Shown here in pieces: positions 26,801 to 35,119 of a stretch of 64,000 bases of DNA. Positions within the stretch are counted from its first letter, which is position 1. Every line of letters begins with the position of its first letter. This DNA comes from Sinorhizobium fredii NGR234 (GTDB lineage: Bacteria > Pseudomonadota > Alphaproteobacteria > Rhizobiales > Rhizobiaceae): the NCBI RefSeq assembly GCF_000018545.1, contig NC_012587.1, positions 248,001 through 312,000 of the forward strand, written 5' to 3'. Position numbers and translations under genes: made by a program. The notes beneath the pieces were generated by a model. It was not told the origin of the DNA. It made no database searches and worked only from the letters and a program-made list of their open reading frames with translations.

Positions 26801-29800
26801 TCGTGGCCGCCCTTTCCACCGATGAGATCGCTCTTCTGAGCACTGCCGGCATTGCCGGCCTCAGCAGCGCGCAGTTGAACGTGCTCAGCACCAGCCAGCT
26901 CGCCGCCTTGAGCACCAAGCAGGCCGCTGCGCTCACTTCGGCGCAGGTGGCCGCCTTGGGTACGAGCGGACTTGCGGCCCTCTCGACGGATCAGATCTCG
27001 GTCCTCAGTGCCGCTGCCATCGCGGGACTGACCACCAAGCAGCTCGTTGCCCTGGGCGCCGGTCAAATGGAAGCCCTGACCTCGACCCAGATCGGCGCCT
27101 TGAGCGCGACGCAGCTCGGGGTTCTGGGGGCGGAAGACATTGCGGCGTTCTCGACCAAGGACATTGCCGCTATCCGGTCGACCGCCATTTCGAGCCTCTC
27201 GACGGCCGCCATAGCTGCCCTCTCGACCGATCAGATCGCCGCCGTAAGCGCGGCCGGCATTGCCGGTCTGAGCAGCGCGCAGGTCAACGCGCTCAGCGCC
27301 ACGCAGCTCGCCGCCCTGAGCACCAAGCAGGTTGCCGCGCTCACGTCGGCGCAAGTCACCGCCCTGGGGTCGAGCGATATCACCGCGCTTTCCGCCGATC
27401 AGATCGAGGCCTTGGGTTCGGCAGCCGTCGCGGGCCTGACCACCAGGCAGCTCGCTGCCTTGAGCACGGATCAGCTGGAGGCCCTGACCGCGGTCCAGAC
27501 TGGCGCCCTGAGCTCGGTGCAGCTTGGAGCCCTGGGCGCGGAAGACGTGGCGGTCTTCTCGACCAAGGACATCGCGGCGATCGGTTCGAGTGCCATAGCA
27601 GGACTGTCCACGGCTGCCATCGCTTCGCTCTCGACCGAGCAGATCGGCGCCCTGAGCGCGGCCGCCGTGTCGGCATTGACCACCAAACAGATCGCTGTTC
27701 TGAGTTCCGGCCAGATTGCCGCGCTGTCGACCGAACAGCTCGGCGGGCTGACCTCGCAGCAGATCGCTGCGCTGGATGCGGACGACATCAAGGCGCTGTC
27801 GATCGACGACATCGCGGCGCTTGGCGCGGATCTCGTTTCCGGCCTTTCAACGGACGTCATAGCTGCCTTCTCCACCGACCAGATCGCCGCGTTGAGCACG
27901 GCCGCCGTCGCGGCGTTGAGCACCAAGCAGGTCGATGCCTTGAGCACCGGTCAGCTTGCGGTCTTGACCACGGCCCAGATCGGGGCGCTCACCTCCAGAC
28001 AGGTCGATGCCTTGAGCACGGATGACGTGGCGACGCTCACGACCGACCAGATCGCCGCTTTGAGCGCGGCCGGCGTGGTCGGCCTGAGCACCGCGGACAT
28101 CGCCATCCTGAGCTCGGGCCAGGTCGATGCCCTGACGACGAGCCAGATCGCGGCTCTCGGCTCCAAGCAAATCGCCGCCTTGGGCACGGACGACATTGCA
28201 GGCTTCTCGGTCGCGGAAATTGCGGCCCTCAGTTCGAGTGCGGTAGCGGGACTGTCCACCGAGACGATTGCGGCGCTTTCGGCGGAACAGATCGCGGCCT
28301 TGAGCACGGCCGGCATTGCCGGCCTTTCCACCGCCCAGGTCAATGCGCTGAGCACCGACCAGATCGGGGCGCTGTCGACCGAACAGGTCGCTGCTCTCAG
28401 CTCCAAGCAGGTGGCGGCGCTGGGCACCGACGACATGGCGGCGCTTTCGGCGGACCAGATTGCCGCGCTGGGTACGACCGGCATTGCGGTCCTTTCCAGC
28501 GCACAGATCGATGCGCTGAGCGCCGAACAGCTCGAAGCCCTGACTTCCGTCCAGGTCGCGGCGCTGAGTTCGACGCAGATCGCTGCGCTCAGCACCGATG
28601 ATCTGGCCGCCTTCTCGACCGCGGATATTGCGGCGATCAGTTCGGCTGCCGTGGCGGGGCTGTCCACCGACACGCTGGCGGCGCTTTCAGCGGATCAGAT
28701 CGCCGCCCTGAGCGCGGCCGGTATCGCCGACCTTTCCACGGCCCAGATCAATGCCTTGAGCGCCGACCAGCTCGAAGCGCTGAGTACCGACCAGATCGCC
28801 GCGCTTAGCTCCAAACAGGTGGCGGCGCTGGGCACAGACGACATAGCGGCGTTGTCGACGGAACAGATTGCCGCGCTGAGCACCGCCGGCGTTGCAGCTC
28901 TTTCCACGGCGCAGATCCAGGCGCTGAGCGCCGATCAGCTCGAGGCTCTGACCCCGAGCCAGGTGGCGGTGATGAGTTCGACGCAGATCGCTGCGTTGAG
29001 CACCGCCGATCTGGAGAGCTTTTCCAGCGCGGATATCGGCGCGATCGGTTCGAGCGCCGTAGCCGGCCTGTCCACCGACACGCTGGCCGCGCTTTCGGCG
29101 GACCAGATCGCCGCCCTGAGTGCGACCGGCGTCGCCGGTCTTTCCACCGTGCAGATCCTGGCGCTGAGCACCGACCAGATCGAGGCCCTGTCGACCGACC
29201 AGATTGCCGCCCTCAGCTCCAAGCAGCTGGCGGTGCTGGGAACCGACGACATTGCGGTTCTCTCTACGGACCAGATTGCCGCGCTGGGTACGGCCGCAAT
29301 AGCGGGCCTTTCCACGACCCAGATCAACGCGCTGAATGCCGATCAGCTCGAGGCCATGACCTCCGGCCAGGTCGCGGTCATGAGTTCGACGCAGATCGCG
29401 GCGCTGAGCACGGGCGATCTGGAGAGCTTCTCGACCGCCGATATCGCGGCGATCAGTTCGCGCGCCGTAGCGGGGTTGTCCACCGACACGATAGCGGCGC
29501 TTTCGGCGGATCAGATCGCGGCCCTCGGCACCGGTGGCGTCGCCGGCCTTTCCACCGCCCAGATCAACGCGCTGAACACCGACCAGGTCGAGGCGCTCAC
29601 TTCTCTCCAGATTGGCGCGCTGACTTCGCAGCAGATCGCCGTCCTCGGCACCGACGATCTGGAGACCTTCTCGACGGACGAGATAGCGGCGATCAGTTCG
29701 ACTGCCGTGTTGGGACTGTCGACCGACACGATAGCGGCGCTTTCGGTCGATCAGGTTGCGGCCTTGAGCTCGGCCGGCATTTCGGGGCTTTCCACCGCCC

Positions 29801-30894
29801 AGATCAATGCGCTGAGCACCGACCAGATTGAAGCCTTGTCGACCGCGCAGATCGGCGGCCTCGGCTCCAAACAGGTGGCGGCGCTCGGCACCGCGGATCT
29901 CGCGGTGCTGTCGACGAGCCAGATTGCAGCGCTGAGCACGGCGGGCATTGCGGGCCTGAGCAGCGAGCAGGTCGGCGCTTTGAGCGACGAGCAGGTCGAA
30001 GCCCTTTCCACCGTCCAGATTGCCGCTATGAGCTCGGATGCGTTGTCAGGCCTTAGCACCGATGACCTGGAGGGGTTCTCGGTCGAGGAACTTGCGGCGA
30101 TCAGCTCTTCGGCCATCAGGGGCTTGTCCACGGATTTCATCGCCGGACTGTCCACCGCCGAGATTGCCGCTCTGGGCACGGCGAGCCTTGCGGGTCTGAG
30201 CAGCGCTCAGGTCGGGGCGATGAGCGCCGAACAGATCGATACGCTGTCCACCCTCCAGATTGCCGCCTTGAGCGCCGACGGGCTCGCCGGTCTGACCACC
30301 GAGGACCTCGGCACGTTCACGACCGGAGAACTGGTGGCGATCAGCGCGGCCGCCATAAAGGGACTGTCCACGACCTTTGTCGCCGCGCTTTCCACGGCCG
30401 AGATCGCCGCCCTGACGGCAAGCCAGGTCGGGTCGCTGAGCTACAACCAGGTGGCGGCGATGAGCACCACGCAAATTGCCACCTTGTCCACCGCGCAGCT
30501 CAGTGCTCTGAACGCCATACAGGCCGCGGCCCTGGGGACGGACGACATCGCCCAGCTCTCCACCGATGATATCGTCGCCTTGGGCACGAGTGCGATCTCC
30601 GGACTGACCACCAGGGTCGTCGCCGCCTTGACGACGGATCAGGCGGAGGCCCTGACGGCCGTTCAGGTCGGGGCGATGACCTCGGCGCAGGTCGCGGCCT
30701 TGGAGACCGAGGATCTGGCGACCTTCTCGGCGGAGGATGTCGCCTCGTTCAGCTCCTATGGGGTCGCGGGGCTATCCACGGAAGACATTGGCAATCTGTC
30801 CAGCACGCAGCTGAACGCCTTGATGGACTCGCAGATGGACGCTCTGGATTCCGATCAGATCGCGGCAGTCATTGCGGCCTATCTGGGGATGTAA
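23818..30894 (+). CDS. Giant octad-repeat protein B (2358 residues)
   Basis: The largest gene in the window and a paralogue of giant protein A. It has the same octad (L-S-T-x-Q-I/V-x-A), the same 17-octad, 136-residue higher unit (about 17 of them; for example from F-S-T-K-D-I-A-A to the next), the same start (MTSIISSLS) and a related end (D-Q-I-A-A-V-I-A-A-Y-L-G-M). Units are more diverged than in A, and occasional Pro, Arg and two Trp occur near the N-terminus. One octad (I-S-R-A-V-W-G, about 24657-24677) has only seven residues. No signal peptide, RTX nonapeptides or LPxTG were seen. It follows glf on the same strand and ends nine bases before the convergent GlxA-type gene. Function unknown; a secreted or surface scaffold is my inference. 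Confidence 0.86.
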   Translation: MTSIISSLSPTLIKSYSTAAVAAWTTEDVASLTTKQISAMSSAQIAALDTEDVDVLSSRQLGAISPSAIVGLTLEQLAVLDQSDIESFGTSQVAALTTKQIDGLSAEQAEALSSTQVGALSALQLSVLTEEDLESFSTADIAAIGAKAITGLPADVVASLSTDQIAGLSTRAVAALSTAQIAALSTDQLAALTTAQVTALKASQIEALGTDDIATLSTQQMAALSASAISGLSTKQIAALSVDQIEALTVSQVKALTAAQLGSLETDGIAAFSTAEIAAISRAVWGLTTEAFAALSTAQVAALNTAAVASLTTAQMAALSADQAEAMSVLQVKALNSRQLAALGTEGIATFSTGEIAAIANLAIKGVSTDAIAALSTAQVAALSTSAISGLTTAQSEAFSSDQAAVLSAAQLRTLSSAQVAALGTDNIEALSTDQIAALNTKGVMGLTTDQVAALSTDQVEALSVTQVKALNALQLEALGTDGLAMFSTGEIAALSNKAILGVDAEVIASLSTDQIAALSTSAVASLTSAQLAALSTDQAEALSVSQVKVLSSAQLAALGEDGIATFSTAEIAAITSKAVPGVSDDAITALSTAQIAALSTTAVASLTTAQVAALSTDQTAALSTAQLKALSSTQLAALSTDNVAALTTVQVAALGTKAVAGLTADQVEALSSDQVAALSTQQVAALGSEQLAVLSAEDIAAFSTADIAAISSSAIAGLSADLMEALTTAQIVALSTKGVARLSTDQIDALSSDQLAALSSVQVAVLSSAQLSALEAEDIATFSTADIAAIGSKAISGLSEDVVAALTSTQIAALSTGGVAGLSTDQMATLSSDQVVALSTKQIAALKSTQVAALSTETVAALSSDLIAALSTAGINELTTDQVEALSTDQIVALSTKQVAALSSAQIAALDTSDIAVFSTEQIAVLTTAAISGLSTRQIDALSTEQMEALTAVQVGALSSAQLGALGTEDIAVFSTKDIAAISAAAMAGLSTAVVAALSTDEIALLSTAGIAGLSSAQLNVLSTSQLAALSTKQAAALTSAQVAALGTSGLAALSTDQISVLSAAAIAGLTTKQLVALGAGQMEALTSTQIGALSATQLGVLGAEDIAAFSTKDIAAIRSTAISSLSTAAIAALSTDQIAAVSAAGIAGLSSAQVNALSATQLAALSTKQVAALTSAQVTALGSSDITALSADQIEALGSAAVAGLTTRQLAALSTDQLEALTAVQTGALSSVQLGALGAEDVAVFSTKDIAAIGSSAIAGLSTAAIASLSTEQIGALSAAAVSALTTKQIAVLSSGQIAALSTEQLGGLTSQQIAALDADDIKALSIDDIAALGADLVSGLSTDVIAAFSTDQIAALSTAAVAALSTKQVDALSTGQLAVLTTAQIGALTSRQVDALSTDDVATLTTDQIAALSAAGVVGLSTADIAILSSGQVDALTTSQIAALGSKQIAALGTDDIAGFSVAEIAALSSSAVAGLSTETIAALSAEQIAALSTAGIAGLSTAQVNALSTDQIGALSTEQVAALSSKQVAALGTDDMAALSADQIAALGTTGIAVLSSAQIDALSAEQLEALTSVQVAALSSTQIAALSTDDLAAFSTADIAAISSAAVAGLSTDTLAALSADQIAALSAAGIADLSTAQINALSADQLEALSTDQIAALSSKQVAALGTDDIAALSTEQIAALSTAGVAALSTAQIQALSADQLEALTPSQVAVMSSTQIAALSTADLESFSSADIGAIGSSAVAGLSTDTLAALSADQIAALSATGVAGLSTVQILALSTDQIEALSTDQIAALSSKQLAVLGTDDIAVLSTDQIAALGTAAIAGLSTTQINALNADQLEAMTSGQVAVMSSTQIAALSTGDLESFSTADIAAISSRAVAGLSTDTIAALSADQIAALGTGGVAGLSTAQINALNTDQVEALTSLQIGALTSQQIAVLGTDDLETFSTDEIAAISSTAVLGLSTDTIAALSVDQVAALSSAGISGLSTAQINALSTDQIEALSTAQIGGLGSKQVAALGTADLAVLSTSQIAALSTAGIAGLSSEQVGALSDEQVEALSTVQIAAMSSDALSGLSTDDLEGFSVEELAAISSSAIRGLSTDFIAGLSTAEIAALGTASLAGLSSAQVGAMSAEQIDTLSTLQIAALSADGLAGLTTEDLGTFTTGELVAISAAAIKGLSTTFVAALSTAEIAALTASQVGSLSYNQVAAMSTTQIATLSTAQLSALNAIQAAALGTDDIAQLSTDDIVALGTSAISGLTTRVVAALTTDQAEALTAVQVGAMTSAQVAALETEDLATFSAEDVASFSSYGVAGLSTEDIGNLSSTQLNALMDSQMDALDSDQIAAVIAAYLGM
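23980..30700 (+). repeat. Octad and 408-bp tandem repeats inside giant gene B
   Basis: Units of 24 bp are nested in units of 17 octads. For example, the codons for the A-I-S/G-S segment after F-S-T/S-A-D-I end at 29052 and 29460, 408 bp apart. Register breaks only where a codon is missing, as in the seven-residue octad near 24657. Boundaries are approximate. Confidence 0.85.
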
Positions 30895-30902
30895 ATGGGT
30901 CC

Positions 30903-31955
30903 TCAGCCGCGACGGCCCGGCGCTGCGTCACGGGCTGCTGCAGCGAGTTGCTTGCGCGCTGCCGCCGGGGTGATCGAGAATGCCTTCCGGAACTTGCGGA
31001 TGAAGTGTGAGACGTTCTCGAAGCCGGTTTCCAGCGCAATCTCGATCAGCGGTTTGTTGGTGGAGGCGACGAGGCGCATCGCCGCGTCGAGGCGAAGCTT
31101 CAGGTAGACGGATATCGGCGTCGCCCCGAGCTCGTTCTGGAACAGGCGTTCGAGTTGCCTGCGCGAGATGCCGAGCACGGTCGCCACGTCGTCTATGCCG
31201 ATCAGGTCCTCGAGATGCTGCTCCATGACCATCAGCGCCAGACTGATCCGTTTGTCGTGCACCGGCACGGGGCCGAGCGGGTTTCGCGGCTGCATCTCGC
31301 TGGCTTCGCGACGACGCGTGATCTGCATGATTTCGAGCGCATTGCGTTCGGCGTCTTCGCCGACATGCTTCCGGATCAGGTAGGTCGCGAGATCGGCGAC
31401 GCTGCTGCCGCCGGCGCAGGTGATGATATTGCCATCCTCGAAGAAGATGCGGTTCGAGGTGACCTCGATCTCGGGGAAGCGGGCGCGGAATTCGTTATGA
31501 TGCAGCCAGCTTACGCATGCGGCATGGCCGTCGAGCACGCCGGCCTCGGCGAGGACGAAGCTGCCGGTGCAAACGCCGATGATCGGCACGCCGGCGCGCG
31601 TGGCGCGGTGCAGGTAGTCAACCGTCTCCCTGTCGAGCGGCTCGGCGACGTTGAGCCGACCGCCAACGACCGCGATATAGCTGAACTCGGTCGGCGGACG
31701 GAGCGGCGCGGTTGGCGCCACCTGGATCCCGCAGCTCGACATGACGAAGTTTCTCGTGCTGCCGAGCACCTCCCAGTCGCAGTTGACGCGCCCCGACTTG
31801 TCCTCCACATCACTGCCCAACCGCAGCGCATCGGCGAACAGCGAGAAGGCGCTGAGCGTGAAGCTGCGCGCCAGAATGAAGCCGACGCGCAGCACGCCCT
31901 TGTCGCTGAGGGTCTTTCCGCTGGCAGCCGTTGTTTCTGTGAGAGCTGTTCGCAA
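30903..31955 (-). CDS. GlxA family transcriptional regulator (DJ-1/PfpI domain plus AraC HTH)
   Basis: 350 residues. Residues about 20-190 are a DJ-1/PfpI-like amidotransferase fold with the nucleophile-elbow motif V-C-T-G-S-F-V-L-A-E-A-G. Residues about 230-335 are an AraC-type double helix-turn-helix with G-I-S-R-R-Q-L-E-R-L-F and the closing G-F-E-N-V-S-H-F-I-R-K-F-R-K. Regulators of this kind in rhizobia often control catabolism of quaternary amines or amino acids; the ligand is unknown here. It ends convergently with giant gene B and has no obvious link to it. Confidence 0.9.
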   Translation of the reverse strand: MRTALTETTAASGKTLSDKGVLRVGFILARSFTLSAFSLFADALRLGSDVEDKSGRVNCDWEVLGSTRNFVMSSCGIQVAPTAPLRPPTEFSYIAVVGGRLNVAEPLDRETVDYLHRATRAGVPIIGVCTGSFVLAEAGVLDGHAACVSWLHHNEFRARFPEIEVTSNRIFFEDGNIITCAGGSSVADLATYLIRKHVGEDAERNALEIMQITRRREASEMQPRNPLGPVPVHDKRISLALMVMEQHLEDLIGIDDVATVLGISRRQLERLFQNELGATPISVYLKLRLDAAMRLVASTNKPLIEIALETGFENVSHFIRKFRKAFSITPAAARKQLAAAARDAAPGRRG

Positions 31956-32397
31956 AGTCGCGTCGTTCCGTCGCCGATCTGATCGGGGGCCATGAATGGT
32001 CTCCCGCCACGCGCCCCTCGGGGCCGCGCATCTGAAGCTTGAGACCTGCTTCTATGCTCCAATTATCCCGCAAGCAACGCTCCGGGTAAATGCTTCAGTT
32101 CCCACCCGAGACAGGCGGGCTAATCCGCATTGACAGGATGACTTATTAACCGACTTGTCGGAATATTCTGAATGTCGATGGGAGAGGGGGTCGGCACGCC
32201 GGTTGTCGGCGACGGGCCGTCGAGTTGTGCCTTCGCTTGTTCCCATTTGGAGCGCGGGCAAGGATCTGGGCAGATGACAATGCACATGATGAAAGTGCTG
32301 TTGAGCCTGATGGCCGCGCTTTCGTTCGGCTCGTTCATGGTTCTCGTGGCCGTTCTGTAGGAACGCACGCCACCCGCCCGACGGTCGCCGGGGCCGG
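31956..32397. other. Intergenic region with one possible very small ORF
   Basis: About 440 bases between the GlxA-type regulator start and the YbaK-type gene end. Apart from the 28-codon frame listed separately I see nothing gene-like. Confidence 0.4.
32274..32360 (+). CDS. Possible small single-pass membrane peptide
   Basis: A 28-codon frame starting M-T-M-H-M-M-K and continuing as a hydrophobic helix (V-L-L-S-L-M-A-A-L-S-F-G-S-F-M-V-L). The frame is open further upstream to 32172, but that part looks non-coding. Only a weak ribosome site is visible. It is supported mainly by the clear membrane-helix pattern, and could be chance. Confidence 0.28.
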   Translation: MTMHMMKVLLSLMAALSFGSFMVLVAVL

Positions 32398-32859
32398 TCA
32401 GGTTTCCGACACGTCGATCCATTCCGCGCCGGTCAGTTCCGCCATGCGGTGCGGACTGATGTGAACGGCGGCGTTGATTGCGCCGGCGGCGGGCACGACC
32501 ACATCGAACGCCTTCAAGGATTCATCGCAATAGACCGTGTGCGGCTTCACAAGGCCGAACGGGCAGACGCCGCCGACCGGATGGCCGGTCTCGGTCTCGA
32601 CCTCGCTGGAGCCGAGCATGCGCGCCTTGGTGCCGAAGCGGGCCTTGTATTTTTTGTTGTCGAGGCGGGCGTCGCCGCGCGTGACGATCAGGACGACGTC
32701 GTCGCCGACGCGAAGCGCCAGCGTCTTGGCGATCTGTGCCGGCTCGACGCCGTGTCCCTCGGCCGCGAGCGCCACCGTTGCGGTGCTTTGCTCGAGTTCG
32801 ATGACGTCGATGTCCGGGGCGCGCTTGGAAAAGAACTCTTTGACGGAGGTGAGGCTCAT
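32398..32859 (-). CDS. YbaK/EbsC-family aminoacyl-tRNA deacylase
   Basis: A 153-residue single-domain editing protein of the YbaK/ProRS-INS superfamily, predicted to hydrolyse mischarged tRNA in trans. Signatures include the I-A-K-T-L segment with the functional lysine, the strand L-I-V-T-R-G-D-A-R-L, and the G-H-P-V-G-G-V-C-P-F-G loop. Substrate specificity (Cys, Ala or another amino acid on its tRNA) cannot be assigned by eye. Confidence 0.88.
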   Translation of the reverse strand: MSLTSVKEFFSKRAPDIDVIELEQSTATVALAAEGHGVEPAQIAKTLALRVGDDVVLIVTRGDARLDNKKYKARFGTKARMLGSSEVETETGHPVGGVCPFGLVKPHTVYCDESLKAFDVVVPAAGAINAAVHISPHRMAELTGAEWIDVSET

Positions 32860-32943
32860 CTCGAAAGGCCGGTGCTGCGATTTGCAAATGGGATATCCGC
32901 GGCGAATTGCGGCCGACGGTCTTTTCTTGAGGAGAGGAATGTT

Positions 32944-33132
32944 TCAGTCGTCGTTCGACGCGTCAAGGTCTTCCGGTCGCAGGCCCTCCTGTTGCGGCGG
33001 CAGGTAGCCATGGCTTGCAAACCAGTTTTCCAGGATCGTGGAGATTGCCTGTTGGCGCGTCGACGTGGCGGGGTGATCGCTCATATAGGATTGCAGCGCC
33101 GTTTCGATCTTTTCTGCATAGAAATCGCTCAT
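32944..33132 (-). CDS. Small acidic protein related to the gene at 2382-2588
   Basis: A 62-residue protein. An N-terminal helix (F-Y-A-E-K-I-E-T-A-L-Q) is followed by T-S-T-R-Q-Q-A-I-S-T-I-L-E-N-W-F and H-G-Y-L-P, then an acidic tail. The R-x-x-A-I-x-x-I-L/I-x-x-W, G-Y-L/F-L-P pattern is shared with the small protein ending at 2382. Function unknown; a small DNA- or protein-binding fold is possible. GGAGG-like purines precede the start. Confidence 0.6.
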   Translation of the reverse strand: MSDFYAEKIETALQSYMSDHPATSTRQQAISTILENWFASHGYLPPQQEGLRPEDLDASNDD

Positions 33133-33303
33133 CTTTCCCTCCGCTGACTTCTCGCGGCGGCGATCCAGGGCCTTGCGCGCGGATCGCTCGGCGCCCGCGC
33201 CCGATCAAACGGGCGAGGGCACCATCGCGCTTGTTATCGCTGAATGATTTTGTCCTCAAACCGGTTCCGATGGTAGGCGAATCCTTGACCGGATATCGCC
33301 ATT

Positions 33304-33558
33304 TCAGGCCTGTTTGACGATGCGGATCAGCACCAGCAGGATGATCGCCCCGATGGTCGAATGAATGATTGCAGCGAGGATGCCCGTGCCGAGCGTGATG
33401 CCGACCGCCGGAAACAGATAGCCGGCGATAAGCGCGCCGATGATGCCGACGACGATGTTGCCGATCAGGCCGAAGCCGAAGCCGCTGACGATCAGGCCGG
33501 CGAGCCAGCCGGCAATCGCGCCGACGATCAGGAACACCAGAATGCTTTCGATACCCAT
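33304..33558 (-). CDS. GlsB/YeaQ/YmgE family membrane protein
   Basis: An 84-residue protein with three hydrophobic helices and the family's Gly-rich pattern: V-G-A-I-A-G-W-L-A-G, G-L-I-G-N-I-V-V-G-I-I-G-A, and I-H-S-T-I-G-A-I-I-L-L. Family members are linked to envelope stress and acid response in other bacteria (transglycosylase-associated protein family); the precise role is unknown. The start is fixed by AAGGAG just upstream. The upstream extension of the frame is not homologous. Confidence 0.88.
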   Translation of the reverse strand: MGIESILVFLIVGAIAGWLAGLIVSGFGFGLIGNIVVGIIGALIAGYLFPAVGITLGTGILAAIIHSTIGAIILLVLIRIVKQA

Positions 33559-33814
33559 CAATGTCTCCTTGCGGTTGTGTCCATGGAACATAGCCCATCC
33601 CTGCCGATCAGATAGGGAGCAATTCGATCGAGGATAATTTTTCTGCGCAAAGGGGATGGTCGGCCGCGGAGCGGATTTTGCTTGCTGCGCAAGCGAGGGC
33701 GCGGACGCCGGCAATCTGGCTGCCCGATGATCCCGGGCGCGAAGCCGCACCCGGGATCATGAAACTGAAGGGGTCAGGCCGAGAGGGACGGCCTTCCGCT
33801 TCCCTCGGATGCTA

Positions 33815-35107
33815 TCAGACGATGCCGCCGCCACCGCCGGCAATCGCGGGTCGCTCGGCCGCAACTTTCGGCCGATAGCCGCTCTTCCGATAGGTCGCGA
33901 CCGGCGCGATGGCGCCGCCGTTCTCGAGGCGTGCCACGGCGAGGATCGGCTCGACATCGGTACGGAAGGCGGCTTTCAGCGTTTCCGACGCCATCAGCGC
34001 GTCGTTCTCCTGCTGGTGGCCTTCGAGCGCGTTGCGGTCGACGAGAAGCGCCTGGGCGTAGGCGCGGCCGACTTCCATGGCGCTGGTCATCAGGCTCTCG
34101 ATCGGGTCCGTCACGTTATGGCTCTGGTCGAGCATATGGGCGGGCTCGAAACCGTCGGCGCCGCGCGTCTCGGCATCGACCAGCTCATTGAAGACCAGGA
34201 AGAGCCGGTAGGGGTCGATCGATCCGGTATCGAGATCGTCGTCGCCATATTTCGAGTCGTTGAAGTGGAAGCCGCCGAGCTTCTTGAACTGGATCAGCCG
34301 GGCGACGATCATCTCGATATTGACGTTGGGGGCGTGATGGCCGAGATCGACGAGGCAGAAGGCCTTCGGCCCGAGTTCCTGGGCGATCAGGTAGTTGGTG
34401 CCCCAGTCCTGCACGACCGTCGAATAGAAGGCGGGCTCGTACATCTTGTGTTCGGTGAAGACCCGCCAGTCATCCGGAAGCGCCGCATAGATCGCCTTCA
34501 TCGAGTCGAGATAGCGCTCGAAGCTCCGGGTGAAGCTGCTCTGGCCGGGAAAGTTGGAGCCGTCGCCGATCCAAACCGTCAGCGCCTTCGAGCCGAGCGC
34601 CTTGCCGATCTCGATGCATTCGAGATTGTGCTCGACCGCCTGGCGGCGCGTTGCGGCAGCGTTATGGGTGAGCGAACCGAATTTGTAGGAATGGGCCTGG
34701 CCCGGCGCGTCGGAGAAGGTGTTCGAGTTCATCGCATCGAAGCTTAAGCCGAGCGCGCTCCCCCTTTCCCTCAAACCTGCGAGGTCGGATACCTTGTCCC
34801 AGGGGATGTGCAGCGACACGGTCGGCGTCGCCCGCGTCAACTCTTGGATGACGCTGCAGTCTTCGAGCTTGTCGAAGATGTTGCGCGGCTCGCCGAGTCC
34901 GGGGAAGCGGGCAAAGCGGGTGCCGCCGGTGCCGACCCCCCAGGAGGGAACGGCGACGCCATAGGCGGCGACCTTCCGCTTGACCGCGTCGATGTCGATG
35001 CCACGGCGCGCGAGCCGCTCGCCGAGGCTCTCGTAGTCGCTCTTCAGCGCTTCCTGTCGCTTGGCATTCTCTGTCTCGATCACCGACGTGCTGATCATAT
35101 TAGTCAT
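33815..35107 (-). CDS. rhaI: L-rhamnose catabolism isomerase
   Basis: Isomerises L-rhamnose to L-rhamnulose in the rhizobial rhamnose pathway. From the ATG at 35107 it has 430 residues; GGAGG lies a few bases upstream. It is a TIM-barrel sugar isomerase, recognised from G-V-G-T-G-G-T-R-F near the N-terminus, the metal-site strands W-I-G-D-G-S-N-F-P-G and D-L-G-H-H-A-P, and H-F-N-D-S-K-Y-G-D-D-D-L. It lies 12 bases after rhaD, in the rhaD-rhaI operon divergent from rhaR. Confidence 0.93.
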   Translation of the reverse strand: MTNMISTSVIETENAKRQEALKSDYESLGERLARRGIDIDAVKRKVAAYGVAVPSWGVGTGGTRFARFPGLGEPRNIFDKLEDCSVIQELTRATPTVSLHIPWDKVSDLAGLRERGSALGLSFDAMNSNTFSDAPGQAHSYKFGSLTHNAAATRRQAVEHNLECIEIGKALGSKALTVWIGDGSNFPGQSSFTRSFERYLDSMKAIYAALPDDWRVFTEHKMYEPAFYSTVVQDWGTNYLIAQELGPKAFCLVDLGHHAPNVNIEMIVARLIQFKKLGGFHFNDSKYGDDDLDTGSIDPYRLFLVFNELVDAETRGADGFEPAHMLDQSHNVTDPIESLMTSAMEVGRAYAQALLVDRNALEGHQQENDALMASETLKAAFRTDVEPILAVARLENGGAIAPVATYRKSGYRPKVAAERPAIAGGGGGIV

Positions 35108-35119
35108 GGCAACCTCCAA

